Assembly (NCBI GenBank): GCA_965656875.1
Contig: CBFHMJ010000050.1
Span: 1 to 11,255, forward strand
Direction of reading: 5' to 3'
Length of the DNA: 11,255 bases
Source of the DNA: CBFHMJ01 sp965656875
GTDB lineage: Bacteria > Pseudomonadota > Gammaproteobacteria > Enterobacterales > Alteromonadaceae
Below the pieces are notes generated by a model, which saw nothing but the letters and a program-made list of their open reading frames with translations, did not search any database and was not told the origin of the DNA. Shown here piece by piece: positions 1 through 8,500 of the stretch; within the stretch, counting starts at the first letter, position 1; each line of letters begins with the position of its first letter. A program made the translations under genes and the position numbers.

Positions 1-360
1 GCACTTCTAGCGCTCGGCGTCCTCGAAAGTCGACTCGGCTATCCTGATAAGGCCCGTTCTCGCTACCAACAAGCCATTCAACACTACCAAAACGAACAAG
101 ATCAGCTCGGACTCGCCAATGCACTGGAAGCGCTCGGCGACCTCGACAGTCAACTCGGCTATCCTGATAAGGCCCGTTCTCGCTACCAACAAGCCATTCA
201 ACACTACCAAAACGAACAGGATCAGCTCGGACTCGCCAATGCACTGAAAGCGCTCGGCGACCTCGACCGTCAACTCGGCTATCCTGAAAAGGCCCGTTCT
301 CGCTACCAACAAGCCATTCAACACTACCAAAACGAACAGCATCAGCTCGGAATCGCCAAT
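1..360 (+). repeat. three near-identical 120-bp tandem repeats encoding TPR units
   Basis: Units are 1-120, 121-240 and 241-360. By eye, units 1 and 2 differ at 7 positions and units 2 and 3 at 5. The array may continue left of the window. The fourth 40-codon unit (361-480) encodes the same helical pattern but is not similar in DNA. This suggests recent duplication or homogenisation of the first three. Long identical stretches of this kind can change copy number by slippage or recombination and can collapse in short-read assemblies. Confidence 0.95.
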
Positions 361-729
361 GTGTATCTAAGACAGGGAAATTTATTATTGGAAGCGCAGC
401 ACCCTGAGCTGGCGTTAGAAAAATATCAGCAGGCACTGACGTTGTATTTAGCTGAGCAGACACCTTCGAATAGCGCCTACACCTGTGCCGAGATAATACG
501 ATGTTTCAAAGCATTAGCATGGAGCCAGGAGCAAACCGTTCAAAAAGCCAGGATGGGATTATTGCAAGCGAAGGCGAGTAATATTGAGTCCGTGATGAAG
601 TATGTACTGAAAGCAATCTATGAGTATTGTGATGAAGACGAAAAATCCTTTGTTACGTTCCTGACATTACTTGCTGAGGATGAGGCGGTAAGAGAGATCA
701 TTGCAGATTTCTGGAATAAAAACGATTAA
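1..729 (+). CDS. tetratricopeptide-repeat protein, 5' truncated by window edge
   Basis: The frame is open from base 1 to a TAA at 727-729, giving 242 residues; the true start lies left of the window. Residues 1-160 are four 40-residue helical repeats. Each has the pattern ALxxLGxLxxxLGYPxKARxRYQQAI followed by HYQNEQ and QLGxAN, typical of 40-residue-spaced TPRs that form a protein-binding superhelix. Repeats 1-3 are nearly identical; the fourth (from residue 121, VYLRQGNLL) keeps the fold pattern but differs in sequence. A non-repeat helical cap, rich in acidic residues near its end, covers about 161-242. A GTG at 361 could look like a start, but it lies inside the repeat series and is not the gene start. 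Codons differ along the gene: CTC/GGC-rich in the repeats, TTA/TTG-rich in the cap. Such repeats often sit behind NTPase or effector domains, but the N-terminal part is not visible, so no specific function is assigned. Confidence 0.85.
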   Translation, partial: ALLALGVLESRLGYPDKARSRYQQAIQHYQNEQDQLGLANALEALGDLDSQLGYPDKARSRYQQAIQHYQNEQDQLGLANALKALGDLDRQLGYPEKARSRYQQAIQHYQNEQHQLGIANVYLRQGNLLLEAQHPELALEKYQQALTLYLAEQTPSNSAYTCAEIIRCFKALAWSQEQTVQKARMGLLQAKASNIESVMKYVLKAIYEYCDEDEKSFVTFLTLLAEDEAVREIIADFWNKND

Positions 730-786
730 TTATATTGCCCTACAGATGATGGCTGTTGTTTCGATGTCCATCAGCCCATTAATTAT

Positions 787-806
787 GCGCCAGATCTATC
801 TGGCGC
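787..806. terminator. hairpin between convergent genes, possible weak bidirectional terminator
   Basis: GCGCCAGAT (787-795) pairs perfectly with ATCTGGCGC (798-806), with CT between the arms. It lies between the convergent TPR gene (stop at 729) and the PepSY gene (stop at 839). On the plus strand the stem is followed by TAAATCCTTTT, an interrupted T tract. There is no good T tract on the minus side, so terminator strength is uncertain in either direction. Confidence 0.45.
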
Positions 807-838
807 TAAATCCTTTTAACCAGCCCTGTTCAGTTGCT

Positions 839-1360
839 TTAAGCACGTAATTTCTTACGGCGTTTTTGTTTATTACGCAACGCGGGAATTAACATCACCA
901 GGCCAGTGATCCACATCAGTAAGGTAATGATAGCAGCCGGTAAAAACAGCCAGATTTTCGCGGCGTCGTGGAACCAGGAGCCGTCATGCAAGGATTCAAA
1001 AAAGTCTGAACGGCGATAAGCCACATGCAGGATTTCGCCGGATTGACCGTCCAGTTGCACTTCCCAGCGGTTATTCGCCTGAACTTTAATAATGCCTTTG
1101 CCCGGGCGCACATCCATGCGGTCGATATCGTCCCACTGGCTGATCTCCGCTTGAGGCACGGTTTTTACTCGTTGCAAAATCTCGTCGAAACTGAGGGTAA
1201 GCTGGCCCTGGCCTTTTTGTGTTGGCGGTTGTACCCAGTCAAATTCTTTTTTGACCTGTAACACCAGGCCGGAAAGGATAACAATTAGCAATGGCAGGCT
1301 GATGATCAGCGCAGCCCAAAAATGGAAGCGGCGGGCGTTACGTTTAAATTCTGTGTTCAT
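839..1360 (-). CDS. small PepSY-associated transmembrane protein
   Basis: The protein has 173 residues. Residues 1-12 are basic and cytoplasmic, followed by a first membrane helix at about 15-35 that begins RRFHFWAALIISLPLL, the usual opening of PepSY_TM proteins. A periplasmic PepSY-like segment at about 52-115 includes VQLDGQSGEIL. The motif ESLHDGSWFHD follows at 122-132, then a second helix at about 135-159 (ITGLVML) and a very basic tail (RNKQKRRKK). Family knowledge: short PepSY_TM proteins of this size occur in inner membranes, often beside iron or siderophore uptake genes, and the larger relatives include metal reductases. The conserved His in LHDG could bind haem or metal, which is inferred. 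No uptake gene is visible here. The ATG at 1360 is chosen because the membrane helix starts directly after it; the ribosome-binding site is weak. The strong terminator upstream (1557-1581) implies its own promoter within 1361-1556, where I found no convincing -35/-10 pair. Confidence 0.85.
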   Translation of the reverse strand: MNTEFKRNARRFHFWAALIISLPLLIVILSGLVLQVKKEFDWVQPPTQKGQGQLTLSFDEILQRVKTVPQAEISQWDDIDRMDVRPGKGIIKVQANNRWEVQLDGQSGEILHVAYRRSDFFESLHDGSWFHDAAKIWLFLPAAIITLLMWITGLVMLIPALRNKQKRRKKLRA

Positions 1361-1556
1361 AGATGGGGTTGTTCTACCTGTACCGCGCTGGTCGGCTGTC
1401 TGTCGGGTCTTGCGCTATGGTTTATCGCAGGGTTTCTACTGGCGCGTTGTTATTGGCGAACAGTTTAGTGGTTTTTTGCTTGAGATGCAGCCCTGAACAC
1501 GTCGGACTTTCTCTTTCGTGGGGTGAAGCACAACCGGGGTTTTGGGTAGTCAGCAT

Positions 1557-1581
1557 AAAAACGGCGACCGAAGTCGCCGTT
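1557..1581 (-). terminator. intrinsic terminator of the Asp-box protein gene
   Basis: Read on the minus strand, AACGGCGAC and GTCGCCGTT form a 9-bp stem around a TTCG tetraloop, followed at once by a run of five T. It lies about 55 bases past the stop of the 1636-4599 gene. Stem, stable UUCG-type loop and U tract are all present, so this is a textbook rho-independent terminator. It separates that gene from the PepSY gene downstream. Confidence 0.9.
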
Positions 1582-1635
1582 ACATCATCAACCTTGCTGT
1601 TGACCATACACAAGAATGATCACCAGGCGTCAGGT

Positions 1636-4599
1636 TTACTTTTTACCACGCAGGGTAAACGCAGGTTTAGTGCGCGGTTGTGGCTTTTTAGGGGCCTTAA
1701 TCGCGAACGTGGTGCTGCTGTTATTGCCGTTCTGGCTAATGTCGATGGTGTATTTGCCCGGTACGATATACAGCGGGTGGCCGTATTTCACGCCATTGGC
1801 GACCGGGGTATCACCGAACTGCTGTGTTTTCAGATCTTTGTCTTCAATCAGCTTGCTTTCTGCGGCCAGTGCCATGTCTTTATCAACCAGTAAATCCCAG
1901 TTGAACTGGTTCATGCCCTGCTCGGCTTTCACTGTGGTTTTAAAGACTGGCATGTCATTGCTGTCTTTGATCACAATTGTCGCGTCACCGGCTTTTTTCG
2001 ACCAGTAGGTGAAGGTTTTAACCGGATCATGCTCAGGGACGTGTAGCCATAACGCACGGCGACGATACCAGTTACCGCTGGCTTGTACGTCGTTAGCGTA
2101 GAACAGGTGAAGTGGTTTTTTCCGGATGTCTTTGTTCAGCTCTTGCACTGGCAAGACATCAACAACCCAGATACTACGGCCGTGTGTACCGGCAACCAGT
2201 TCGCGGTCACGCGGGTGGATCACTAAATCATGCACCGGCACGTTCGGTAAACCGCCGTCCAGCGCTTGCCAGTTGGCTCCTTTGTCGAGTGATACATAAA
2301 CACCACGATCCGTACCAACGTAAACAACGTTTTCATTCACCGGATCTTCTTTCACCACGTTAACGGCTTCGTTCGGTAAGTTCTTACCAATATCAATCCA
2401 GGTTTTACCGAAGTTATCGGTGCGATAAACCATCGATTTCAGGTCGTCGTTACGGTAGCCGTTTAAGCTGACATAAGCACGGTTACGGTCGAACTGTGAC
2501 GCTTCAACCCGCGTTACCCAGCGGTTTTTCGGTAGCTTACGATCAACATCGACCCAGGACGCTCCACCGTTGGCTGTTACCTTGATATTACCGTCATCCG
2601 TACCGGCCCAGATCACACCGAACTGCAACGGAGATTCTGAGATTGAGGTGATGGTTGCGTAAGGTACGTTGCCGCGTTTTTTCGAGCTGGTCAGGTCCGG
2701 GCTGATTTCTTGCCAGGTAGTTCCCTGGTCCATCGAGCGCATAACGTGGTTGGTCCCGAAGTACACGACGTCCTGGTTGTGGCTGGATAACCGCACCGGG
2801 GTGCTCCAGTTGTAACGGTAGGCTTTTTCACCGAATTCATCACGCGGGCGAATATTGTGGTAGTTGCCTTTGGCATCAATACGGTAGTAGTTACCGAACT
2901 GATAACCGATGTATTTGGTTTTGTTGTCGCGGGTGTCGATGTTGACATACATGCCATCGCCACTCATCAGGTCTTGCCAGGAATCGCCGTCCTGCCAGCG
3001 CGTTTTGCTACTGCCGACATACGTTCCGTTATCCTGCAAACCGCCGTAGACATTGTAAGGCGTTGCCATATCAACATTAACGGTATAGAACTGGCCGACA
3101 GGCTGACGGTCTGCACGACGCCAGGTTTCACCACGGTCATAAGTGATATCAACACCGCCGTCGTTACCGACGATCATGTGTTCCGGGTGTTTCGGGTCAA
3201 TCCACATCGACTGATAGTCAGCGTGAACGTTCGGGTCTGCCATCGTAATAAAGGTTTTACCGCCGTCTTCTGATTTGACCATGGTCATGCCCAGGGCATA
3301 AATCAGATCCGGATTGTCCGGTGCAACACGTAACTGACCGAAGTAATAGCCGTAAGTGAAGTACACTTCACGCAGTGGGCCTTCGTGTGTTTTATACCAG
3401 TTATCGCCACCGTCGTCTGAGCGGTAGATTTCTAACCCTTTGATTTCCGGGTCCAACGCTGACGGGCTGGCGTCCAGTAATTCATTCACGATGTCTTTCA
3501 TCGATACCTTATCGGCTTTAACATCTGCGATCAGGGTTTTGGCATCCAGTTTGGTGTCCAGATCGTTACGACGAATGAACATTTCAACGGTGAGTTCGTC
3601 ATGACTCAGGAAGTCTTCTTTACTCATCTTGGCCAGTTTTTTCGCCGTTAACGGGCCGTTTTCCCGCAAGAAGCGTTTTTCGACTGGCTCCTGGTTGTCC
3701 AGGCTGGCATAAATAACGTTTGGATTGCTGGGTGATAAGGCTAAACCGATACGGCCAACGTGTTCACCTTGTGGGAAGCCAGTGACTTTTTTCTTCCAGG
3801 TTTTACCACCGTCTGTGGTTTTCCAGATAGCACTGCCTTCACCGCCTTCAACAAAATCCCAGGCGCGACGTGTGCGGTCCCAGGAAGCAGCGTACAAAAC
3901 GTCCGGATTAGTGCTGTCCATTGTCAGGTCGATAAAGCCGGTGTTTTCGTCACCGTCCAGTACTTTCTTCCAGCTATCGCCGCCGTCTTCGGATAAATAA
4001 ATACCGCGCTGGCCGCCTTCAGAATAAAGCTTGCCTGCGGTAGACACGAAAATACGGTTTGAATTGCGGGGATCGATGGCGATTTTACCGATGCGGTCAC
4101 TGTCGCCCAGGCCTTTATATTCCCAGGTTTTACCGCCGTCGGTTGAGCGATACATACCCATACCGCCGTAAGAAGAACGTGAGGCGTTGTCTTCACCAGT
4201 GCCGACCCAGATAACGTCCGGGTTGTTTGGATCAACGGCGACGTCGCCCATGATCATGGTTGGCATGTGATCGAACAACGGCTCGAATGTGGTGCCGTTA
4301 TTGGTTGTTTTCCAAAGACCGCCAGAGGCGAATGCGGCGTAAAAAGTGAATGGCTGAGACGGGTGTTGAGCTAAACCGACAACACGACCGCCCTGAACGA
4401 TTGGACCAATACTGCGCCATTTAAGGCCTTTAAAATCAGAAGCTTGTTCCATCGCGTTATGTTTTTGCCACGCCGCCTGGCGTGACTTTTCAGTCGCGGG
4501 TACTGGTTTGGTATTAAGTGCCAGCGCCTGAGCAGAATTCAATAGCGTTGCTGAGCAGAGAATAGACAGCGTAATACGAGATAACTTTTTGTTTATCAT
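1636..4599 (-). CDS. exported Asp-box/BNR (sortilin-VPS10-like) beta-propeller protein
   Basis: The protein has 987 residues. Residues 1-27 look like a Sec signal peptide: MINKK, a hydrophobic core, and cleavage predicted after AQALA. The mature protein carries about ten Asp-box motifs of the form S-x-D-x-G-x-T-W. Examples are STDGGKTW (152), SEDGGDSW (203), TTDGGKTW (261), SDDGGDNW (394), SEDGGKTF (443), TYDRGETW (486), SMDQGTTW (622), TDNFGKTW (727) and SLDKGANW (770). DPxNPDVIYxG strands alternate with them, as in VPS10/sortilin-like and BNR propellers often annotated as 'glycosyl hydrolase'. A helical insertion rich in Lys, Asp and Leu spans about 303-388. GTHGRSIWVVD (804-814) closes the propeller; a beta-sandwich-like region (about 850-965) and a basic Pro/Lys tail follow. 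I see no proven catalytic residues; periplasmic or surface binding is the safe statement. The ATG at 4599 fits the signal peptide, although its Shine-Dalgarno match is poor. Confidence 0.9.
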   Translation of the reverse strand: MINKKLSRITLSILCSATLLNSAQALALNTKPVPATEKSRQAAWQKHNAMEQASDFKGLKWRSIGPIVQGGRVVGLAQHPSQPFTFYAAFASGGLWKTTNNGTTFEPLFDHMPTMIMGDVAVDPNNPDVIWVGTGEDNASRSSYGGMGMYRSTDGGKTWEYKGLGDSDRIGKIAIDPRNSNRIFVSTAGKLYSEGGQRGIYLSEDGGDSWKKVLDGDENTGFIDLTMDSTNPDVLYAASWDRTRRAWDFVEGGEGSAIWKTTDGGKTWKKKVTGFPQGEHVGRIGLALSPSNPNVIYASLDNQEPVEKRFLRENGPLTAKKLAKMSKEDFLSHDELTVEMFIRRNDLDTKLDAKTLIADVKADKVSMKDIVNELLDASPSALDPEIKGLEIYRSDDGGDNWYKTHEGPLREVYFTYGYYFGQLRVAPDNPDLIYALGMTMVKSEDGGKTFITMADPNVHADYQSMWIDPKHPEHMIVGNDGGVDITYDRGETWRRADRQPVGQFYTVNVDMATPYNVYGGLQDNGTYVGSSKTRWQDGDSWQDLMSGDGMYVNIDTRDNKTKYIGYQFGNYYRIDAKGNYHNIRPRDEFGEKAYRYNWSTPVRLSSHNQDVVYFGTNHVMRSMDQGTTWQEISPDLTSSKKRGNVPYATITSISESPLQFGVIWAGTDDGNIKVTANGGASWVDVDRKLPKNRWVTRVEASQFDRNRAYVSLNGYRNDDLKSMVYRTDNFGKTWIDIGKNLPNEAVNVVKEDPVNENVVYVGTDRGVYVSLDKGANWQALDGGLPNVPVHDLVIHPRDRELVAGTHGRSIWVVDVLPVQELNKDIRKKPLHLFYANDVQASGNWYRRRALWLHVPEHDPVKTFTYWSKKAGDATIVIKDSNDMPVFKTTVKAEQGMNQFNWDLLVDKDMALAAESKLIEDKDLKTQQFGDTPVANGVKYGHPLYIVPGKYTIDISQNGNNSSTTFAIKAPKKPQPRTKPAFTLRGKK

Positions 4600-4636
4600 A
4601 GGTTATTTGCCATAAGTACGAAGGGAAAACGAATCT

Positions 4637-4665
4637 ATATTAAAGACAACAGTAAGGCGGGTAAA
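4637..4665 (-). promoter_or_regulatory. weak sigma70-like promoter candidate for the propeller gene
   Basis: On the minus strand, TTTACC (4660-4665) and TAATAT (4637-4642) are separated by exactly 17 bases. Each box matches the consensus at four of six positions. The predicted start would leave a leader of about 30 bases before the ATG at 4599. The surrounding DNA is AT-rich, so a chance match is possible. Confidence 0.3.
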
Positions 4666-4924
4666 TCAAAATCGACAAAAGGTGGTTTTTTTGGGGCGCG
4701 TGGTGTGAATATAAAACCATTGAAATAAATAGTTATGCAGGAACAAATCAGCGCCTGGCGTGGGTTTTAGCCGGGTGACAGGGCCGTTTTTATTGACGGA
4801 GAGACCGACTGACAGCTCATTGAATGTGAGCCTCAGACTGGTGCAGTCAGGGTATTATTCAGTGTTTTCCGGTTCGATTATGCAAACATTGTTCGTCGGT
4901 AGTACAGCGGGCAATCCGGAACAA

Positions 4925-4954
4925 AAAGAGTAGACATGATCATGTCCACTCTTT
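4925..4954 (-). terminator. intrinsic terminator after the Mor-like gene
   Basis: Arms AAAGAGT (4925-4931) and ACTCTTT (4948-4954) pair. After one mismatch the stem continues through the palindromic core GACATGATCATGTC (4933-4946). On the minus strand the stem ends in a run of T followed by GTT. It lies about 75 bases beyond the stop of the Mor-like gene. The plus-strand tail is shorter (TTTCC), so termination is better supported for the minus strand. Confidence 0.75.
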
Positions 4955-5028
4955 CCACCCATTGTGGTTCTCGCTTCGCCAAACTGGCTTAACCACATAC
5001 ATTGCTACGTAATATCGCTCCCAATGTC

Positions 5029-5400
5029 CTATCGGGTAATATTACTGATATGACGGTTGGTTAAACCGTAAAACGATGCCAGCTCGGCTTTGGGGATGCC
5101 GACTTTATAGCTCATCGTAATTGCTTGATTACGAATCGCTTTTTTGAGACTGTCTGAACGTGGCACTTCAAGATTGGTGCCGCCGTGTAACAGTGACAGG
5201 CCATCAATCTCTTCCTCTGAGAACCAGGATTCAAGAATCGTTTTACACTTCTTCTGTGAATTGGTTGATCCCTTTTGAGGAATATATATGCGTTTTCCAG
5301 AACAATGCCTGATTAACTTAATAGCTGTTTCCAGGCCAATCTCATTTGCGATAATTCGCAGCGATGTAGGTAGTAAACGAAGAATGCTTTGCTCTAACAT
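5029..5400 (-). CDS. Mor-family transcriptional activator-like protein
   Basis: The protein has 123 residues counted from the ATG at 5400. A GTG at 5409 would add three residues, but the sequence AAGGTGA, a good Shine-Dalgarno, overlaps that GTG and sits about five bases before the ATG, so the ATG is preferred. The N-terminal part (LPTSLRIIANEIGLETAIKL) is the dimerisation-type helix pair seen in phage Mu Mor and C. RIYIP and GGTNLEVPR are the short strand elements typical of the family. The C-terminus (IPKAELASFYGLTNRHISNI) is a clear helix-turn-helix. Its length is close to that of Mu Mor. Family members activate phage middle or late promoters by binding dyad sites near -35. No phage genes are visible nearby, so this is either a domesticated regulator or a prophage remnant. 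It lies downstream of, and in the same direction as, the large XRE-STAND gene, with a spacer of about 170 bp, so co-transcription is possible. Confidence 0.85.
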   Translation of the reverse strand: MLEQSILRLLPTSLRIIANEIGLETAIKLIRHCSGKRIYIPQKGSTNSQKKCKTILESWFSEEEIDGLSLLHGGTNLEVPRSDSLKKAIRNQAITMSYKVGIPKAELASFYGLTNRHISNITR

Positions 5401-5457
5401 TTTGGTCACCTTTTTTTAATTTTATTCATGGGTACACATTAAAGAATTCGCATGAGC

Positions 5458-5477
5458 AAAACCAAGGTCACTTTGGT
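5458..5477 (-). terminator. weak hairpin plus T run after the XRE-STAND gene
   Basis: On the minus strand ACCAA (5473-5477) pairs with TTGGT (5461-5465), extended by one G-C pair after a mismatch. The loop is TGA and a short run of T follows. It lies about 100 bases past the stop of the big regulator gene and before the Mor-like gene. The stem is short, so it would act as a leaky terminator or attenuator at most. Confidence 0.3.
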
Positions 5478-5501
5478 ATCAGTTACGGTTCAGTTACTGA
5501 T
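5478..5501. repeat. paired TCAGTTAC direct repeats, possible operator
   Basis: TCAGTTAC occurs at 5479-5486 and again at 5490-5497, an 11-bp period, so both copies face the same side of the helix. The block is bounded by ATCAGT and ACTGAT as inverted ends. The 8-mer ATCAGTTA (5478-5485) also occurs in reverse at 8803-8810, directly upstream of the XRE-STAND start codon. A shared regulator site is inferred from position and spacing only. Confidence 0.3.
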
Positions 5502-5572
5502 TTAAGCAGCTGAACTATCGTCAGTTTTTACGTTTAATCAACCAGTTTAAACATCTTAATTACAAAATTAAT

Positions 5573-8500
5573 TCATCCTGATATCACAAGATTAATGCAG
5601 TCACAGTCCCCATCTGTGTCCATTGTTGGTAGTTCGTTAATTAATGATTCACTTTCTATCATCAGAATATACGCATCTGCTTGTTTTAAGTGAAAAACAG
5701 ACCAGGGTACTGGTTCATTATTGGTATAACTTCTCAGTTTTTCTGAATAGCGTTGCAGTAGCCGGATATCCCGGTTCTGCCAGGCCACTGCTATCGCGTA
5801 CTGGTAAAAGCGCAAATAGTTATGACTGAGACAGGTATAGCTCTGTAACCATTCTTCGCCTTTAAGTAAGTACCGGCGCTGTTGTTCCGCATCCTGGGAA
5901 ACCAGGGCTTTTATACCGCAAAGCCAGGGGCCAATATGGTGCCACAGGCCGCTTTTATTCACTAAACTTAATGCTTCTGTCAGCAAGTCGTCGGCTTGTC
6001 GGTTGTCGATATGCAGGTGACATCTTGCCTCGGCTTCGAGTAACCAGACGTACATTAAGTCGCTCGCCATGCCTTTTGCGAGTTTTTTACCCTGTTCGAT
6101 ATGAACCAGGGCGGAACGTGTCTTTTTTTTCTCGATTAAATACCAGGCATTCAGTAACCGGCCACAGAGTTGCGCCGGTATATTGTTGCGAGACTCGGCT
6201 TCCATCAACAAGGTTCTGGCACGCATCAAACCGGAATTGAGTTTGAATAAAAACAGGTTCACTGATTCGAGTAACAACAGATAAAACATGTTTTGTGCGG
6301 GAACATCGCCGAATGGTAATTCCGGATGGTATTTCTGATACCGGGTATAGAATTCATCCGATGATTGCAGCTCGCCCCGGGCAAATGCACAGGCGGCCAG
6401 ACCGAGAAATGCGCGTTGCTTAATGCGCTGGTCATCTGTCTGGTCTGCGAAATTTAACGCAATTTGGTTGAGCTGTGTCGCCGGGGAAATCTTGCCCTGG
6501 TTGAGTTGAAATTCTGCCACCGTTAATGCGCGTTCATAATGATTGTTAGCATCACTGCCCGCTTGCGCGAAGAATTGGCGGAATGAATGTACAACATCGG
6601 CCACAGGTGTCTGAAATAAATTGGCACTGAACAGGCCGCTCCACCAGGCCAGTGGTACGCCGTCGGCTCCGGCGTTGACAATGGCCTGATAAAACGCGTG
6701 ACTGCTTTCGTCCATGCGGCCAAGATTCATCAGTAAACTGCCTTTTAAAAACAGTAAATCAGAGGAGACATCATGCAAGTCATGATCTTCCACCTGTTCA
6801 ACCAGGGATAACGCCCGTTGATGACCGTGTTGTTCAGCCAGTCGGTTCGCTTCATTAATAAGAATGTCGATAGCTCGTCGTTTATCAAAATGCATGAGAT
6901 GAAAAATTTGCTCCAGCACTTCGCCCTGTTCCTGATGCCAGGATTCGCAAATCTGATGGAGCTTAATGCGATTGGTTTCAGGCAGTGAGCGGTAAATCAG
7001 AATAGAAAAGAGCGGATGCGTAATGGTGTAAGCATTAAAAGTTTGCCTGAGTAACCCATTCTCGATCAGTAAATCCGGCGAAAACTGGGGATTACGAGTG
7101 GCAAACCTGAGTTGCTCCAGCGTGACGGAATGACCAAACGCGACAATCAGTTGCATGGCTTCCTTATAGGACGCGGGCAAACGGCCCAGATACTGACTGA
7201 GCATGTACTCGGTCGCGAGCGGAATTGAATCGGCTCTGAGTTCGTCATCTGCCGCATCAGAAAACAGTAGCTGATAAATTCGTTGTCGAAAGTACAACGG
7301 GTGACCGTGGGCTTCAGTCGCTGCTTTAGTAATTTGCTGCGGCGACAGTTGCTCACTTTCCACCACCATGCCGGACAACTCAAGAGCGGATAACGGCTGC
7401 AACTCAAGGGTTTGCACCCGGCTTAACCAGTCGGGCGCAATACAGTATTGCCCTTCGGGCCGATTGGTTAACAGCAGCAATAAGGGAAACGATTCAATTT
7501 GAGCCACAACGGTTTGTAACAATGACAGCATCACATCGTCAATCAGGTGAACATTATCTACTGCCAGTACGGCAGGCTTATGACTGAACAGTTGGTAAAT
7601 TTGTTTTTCGATCACCTGAATAAACAGTTGCTGGCGTTCGGCATTACCCATTTGGTCAAGTTGTTGTTGCTCGATATCTTTGCGAGGCAATCCGGCGAGA
7701 TATTTGGCCGCAACATATTGTTGATGGGTGAGTTCTAACTGAGCCACGGCTGATTTTAGCTGCACAGCATTCAATGGCCCTTCGCCACCAATCAACATTT
7801 TAAACAGCTTGATATAACTGCATCCGAGATTCGACAGCGCTGGACAGAGTTGGATATAGCGAATCGTGACCGAGCGTCTGGCCGCATACCCTAATACGGC
7901 ATTTAACAAACAGGTTTTACCACTTCCCGCCACACCACTGATCCGGCACACATAACCCCGGGAGGATTCGATCACTTGTGACAACATCAGCAGGAGTTGC
8001 TGGTATTCCAGCTCTCTTACCGTCGGCGGGAACTGGCGATGCGCTTCTTTTTCTGCATCCACGGCGAGTTGCCACATGGGTTGAGATAATTCGAGCCGAT
8101 GTGCCACAGGCAAAGTTGGCAACAGTCGCACAGGCCGCATGTAACCGGATAACGCAAAAAACCGGCTGGCTGCCACTTCACCCGGGCGCAGCGCCGCAAA
8201 ACAATCACGCAAGTAGTCACGGCAAGCGGACACTTTATTCAGAATGGCGATTGGCACGTCTTCATCATCGTAATGATCCGGCAGGGCTATCAGTAGGAAT
8301 TTTTCGGTTTGAGGGAACTGGTTTATAAATGTAGAAACGTAGTACGCAGCGGTATCAGGCAGGTGAGAGTCAGGCAGGTGTCGGTCGGGAAAGCACAGTA
8401 AAAAACCGCCGTAGTGTTGATATTTTATTTTTTGACGAGTGAGTTGATTCAGTAATTCGCCCTGTTGCGACTGACTCCCCGCTTCCAGAATCAAAAACCA

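Larger units (their letters stand above)
4600..5028. other. 429-bp intergenic region, regulatory content only
   Basis: It separates the Mor-like gene from the exported propeller gene, both on the minus strand. It holds the Mor-gene terminator hairpin (4925-4954) and a weak promoter candidate for the propeller gene (4637-4665). There are small imperfect stems around 4815-4850, such as GACTG/CAGTC. No reading frame with a credible start and ribosome-binding site was found. Confidence 0.6.

Noticed and set aside
7..342. Minus-strand open frame across the tandem repeats
   Set aside because: It is the periodic antisense of the TPR units. The plus-strand frame gives a clear TPR pattern and continues past the repeats to a natural stop.
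1363..1613. Hydrophobic plus-strand stretch and a 63-codon minus-strand frame between the PepSY and propeller genes
   Set aside because: The hydrophobic plus frame has no start codon. The minus frame runs through the strong terminator and has no recognisable protein character.
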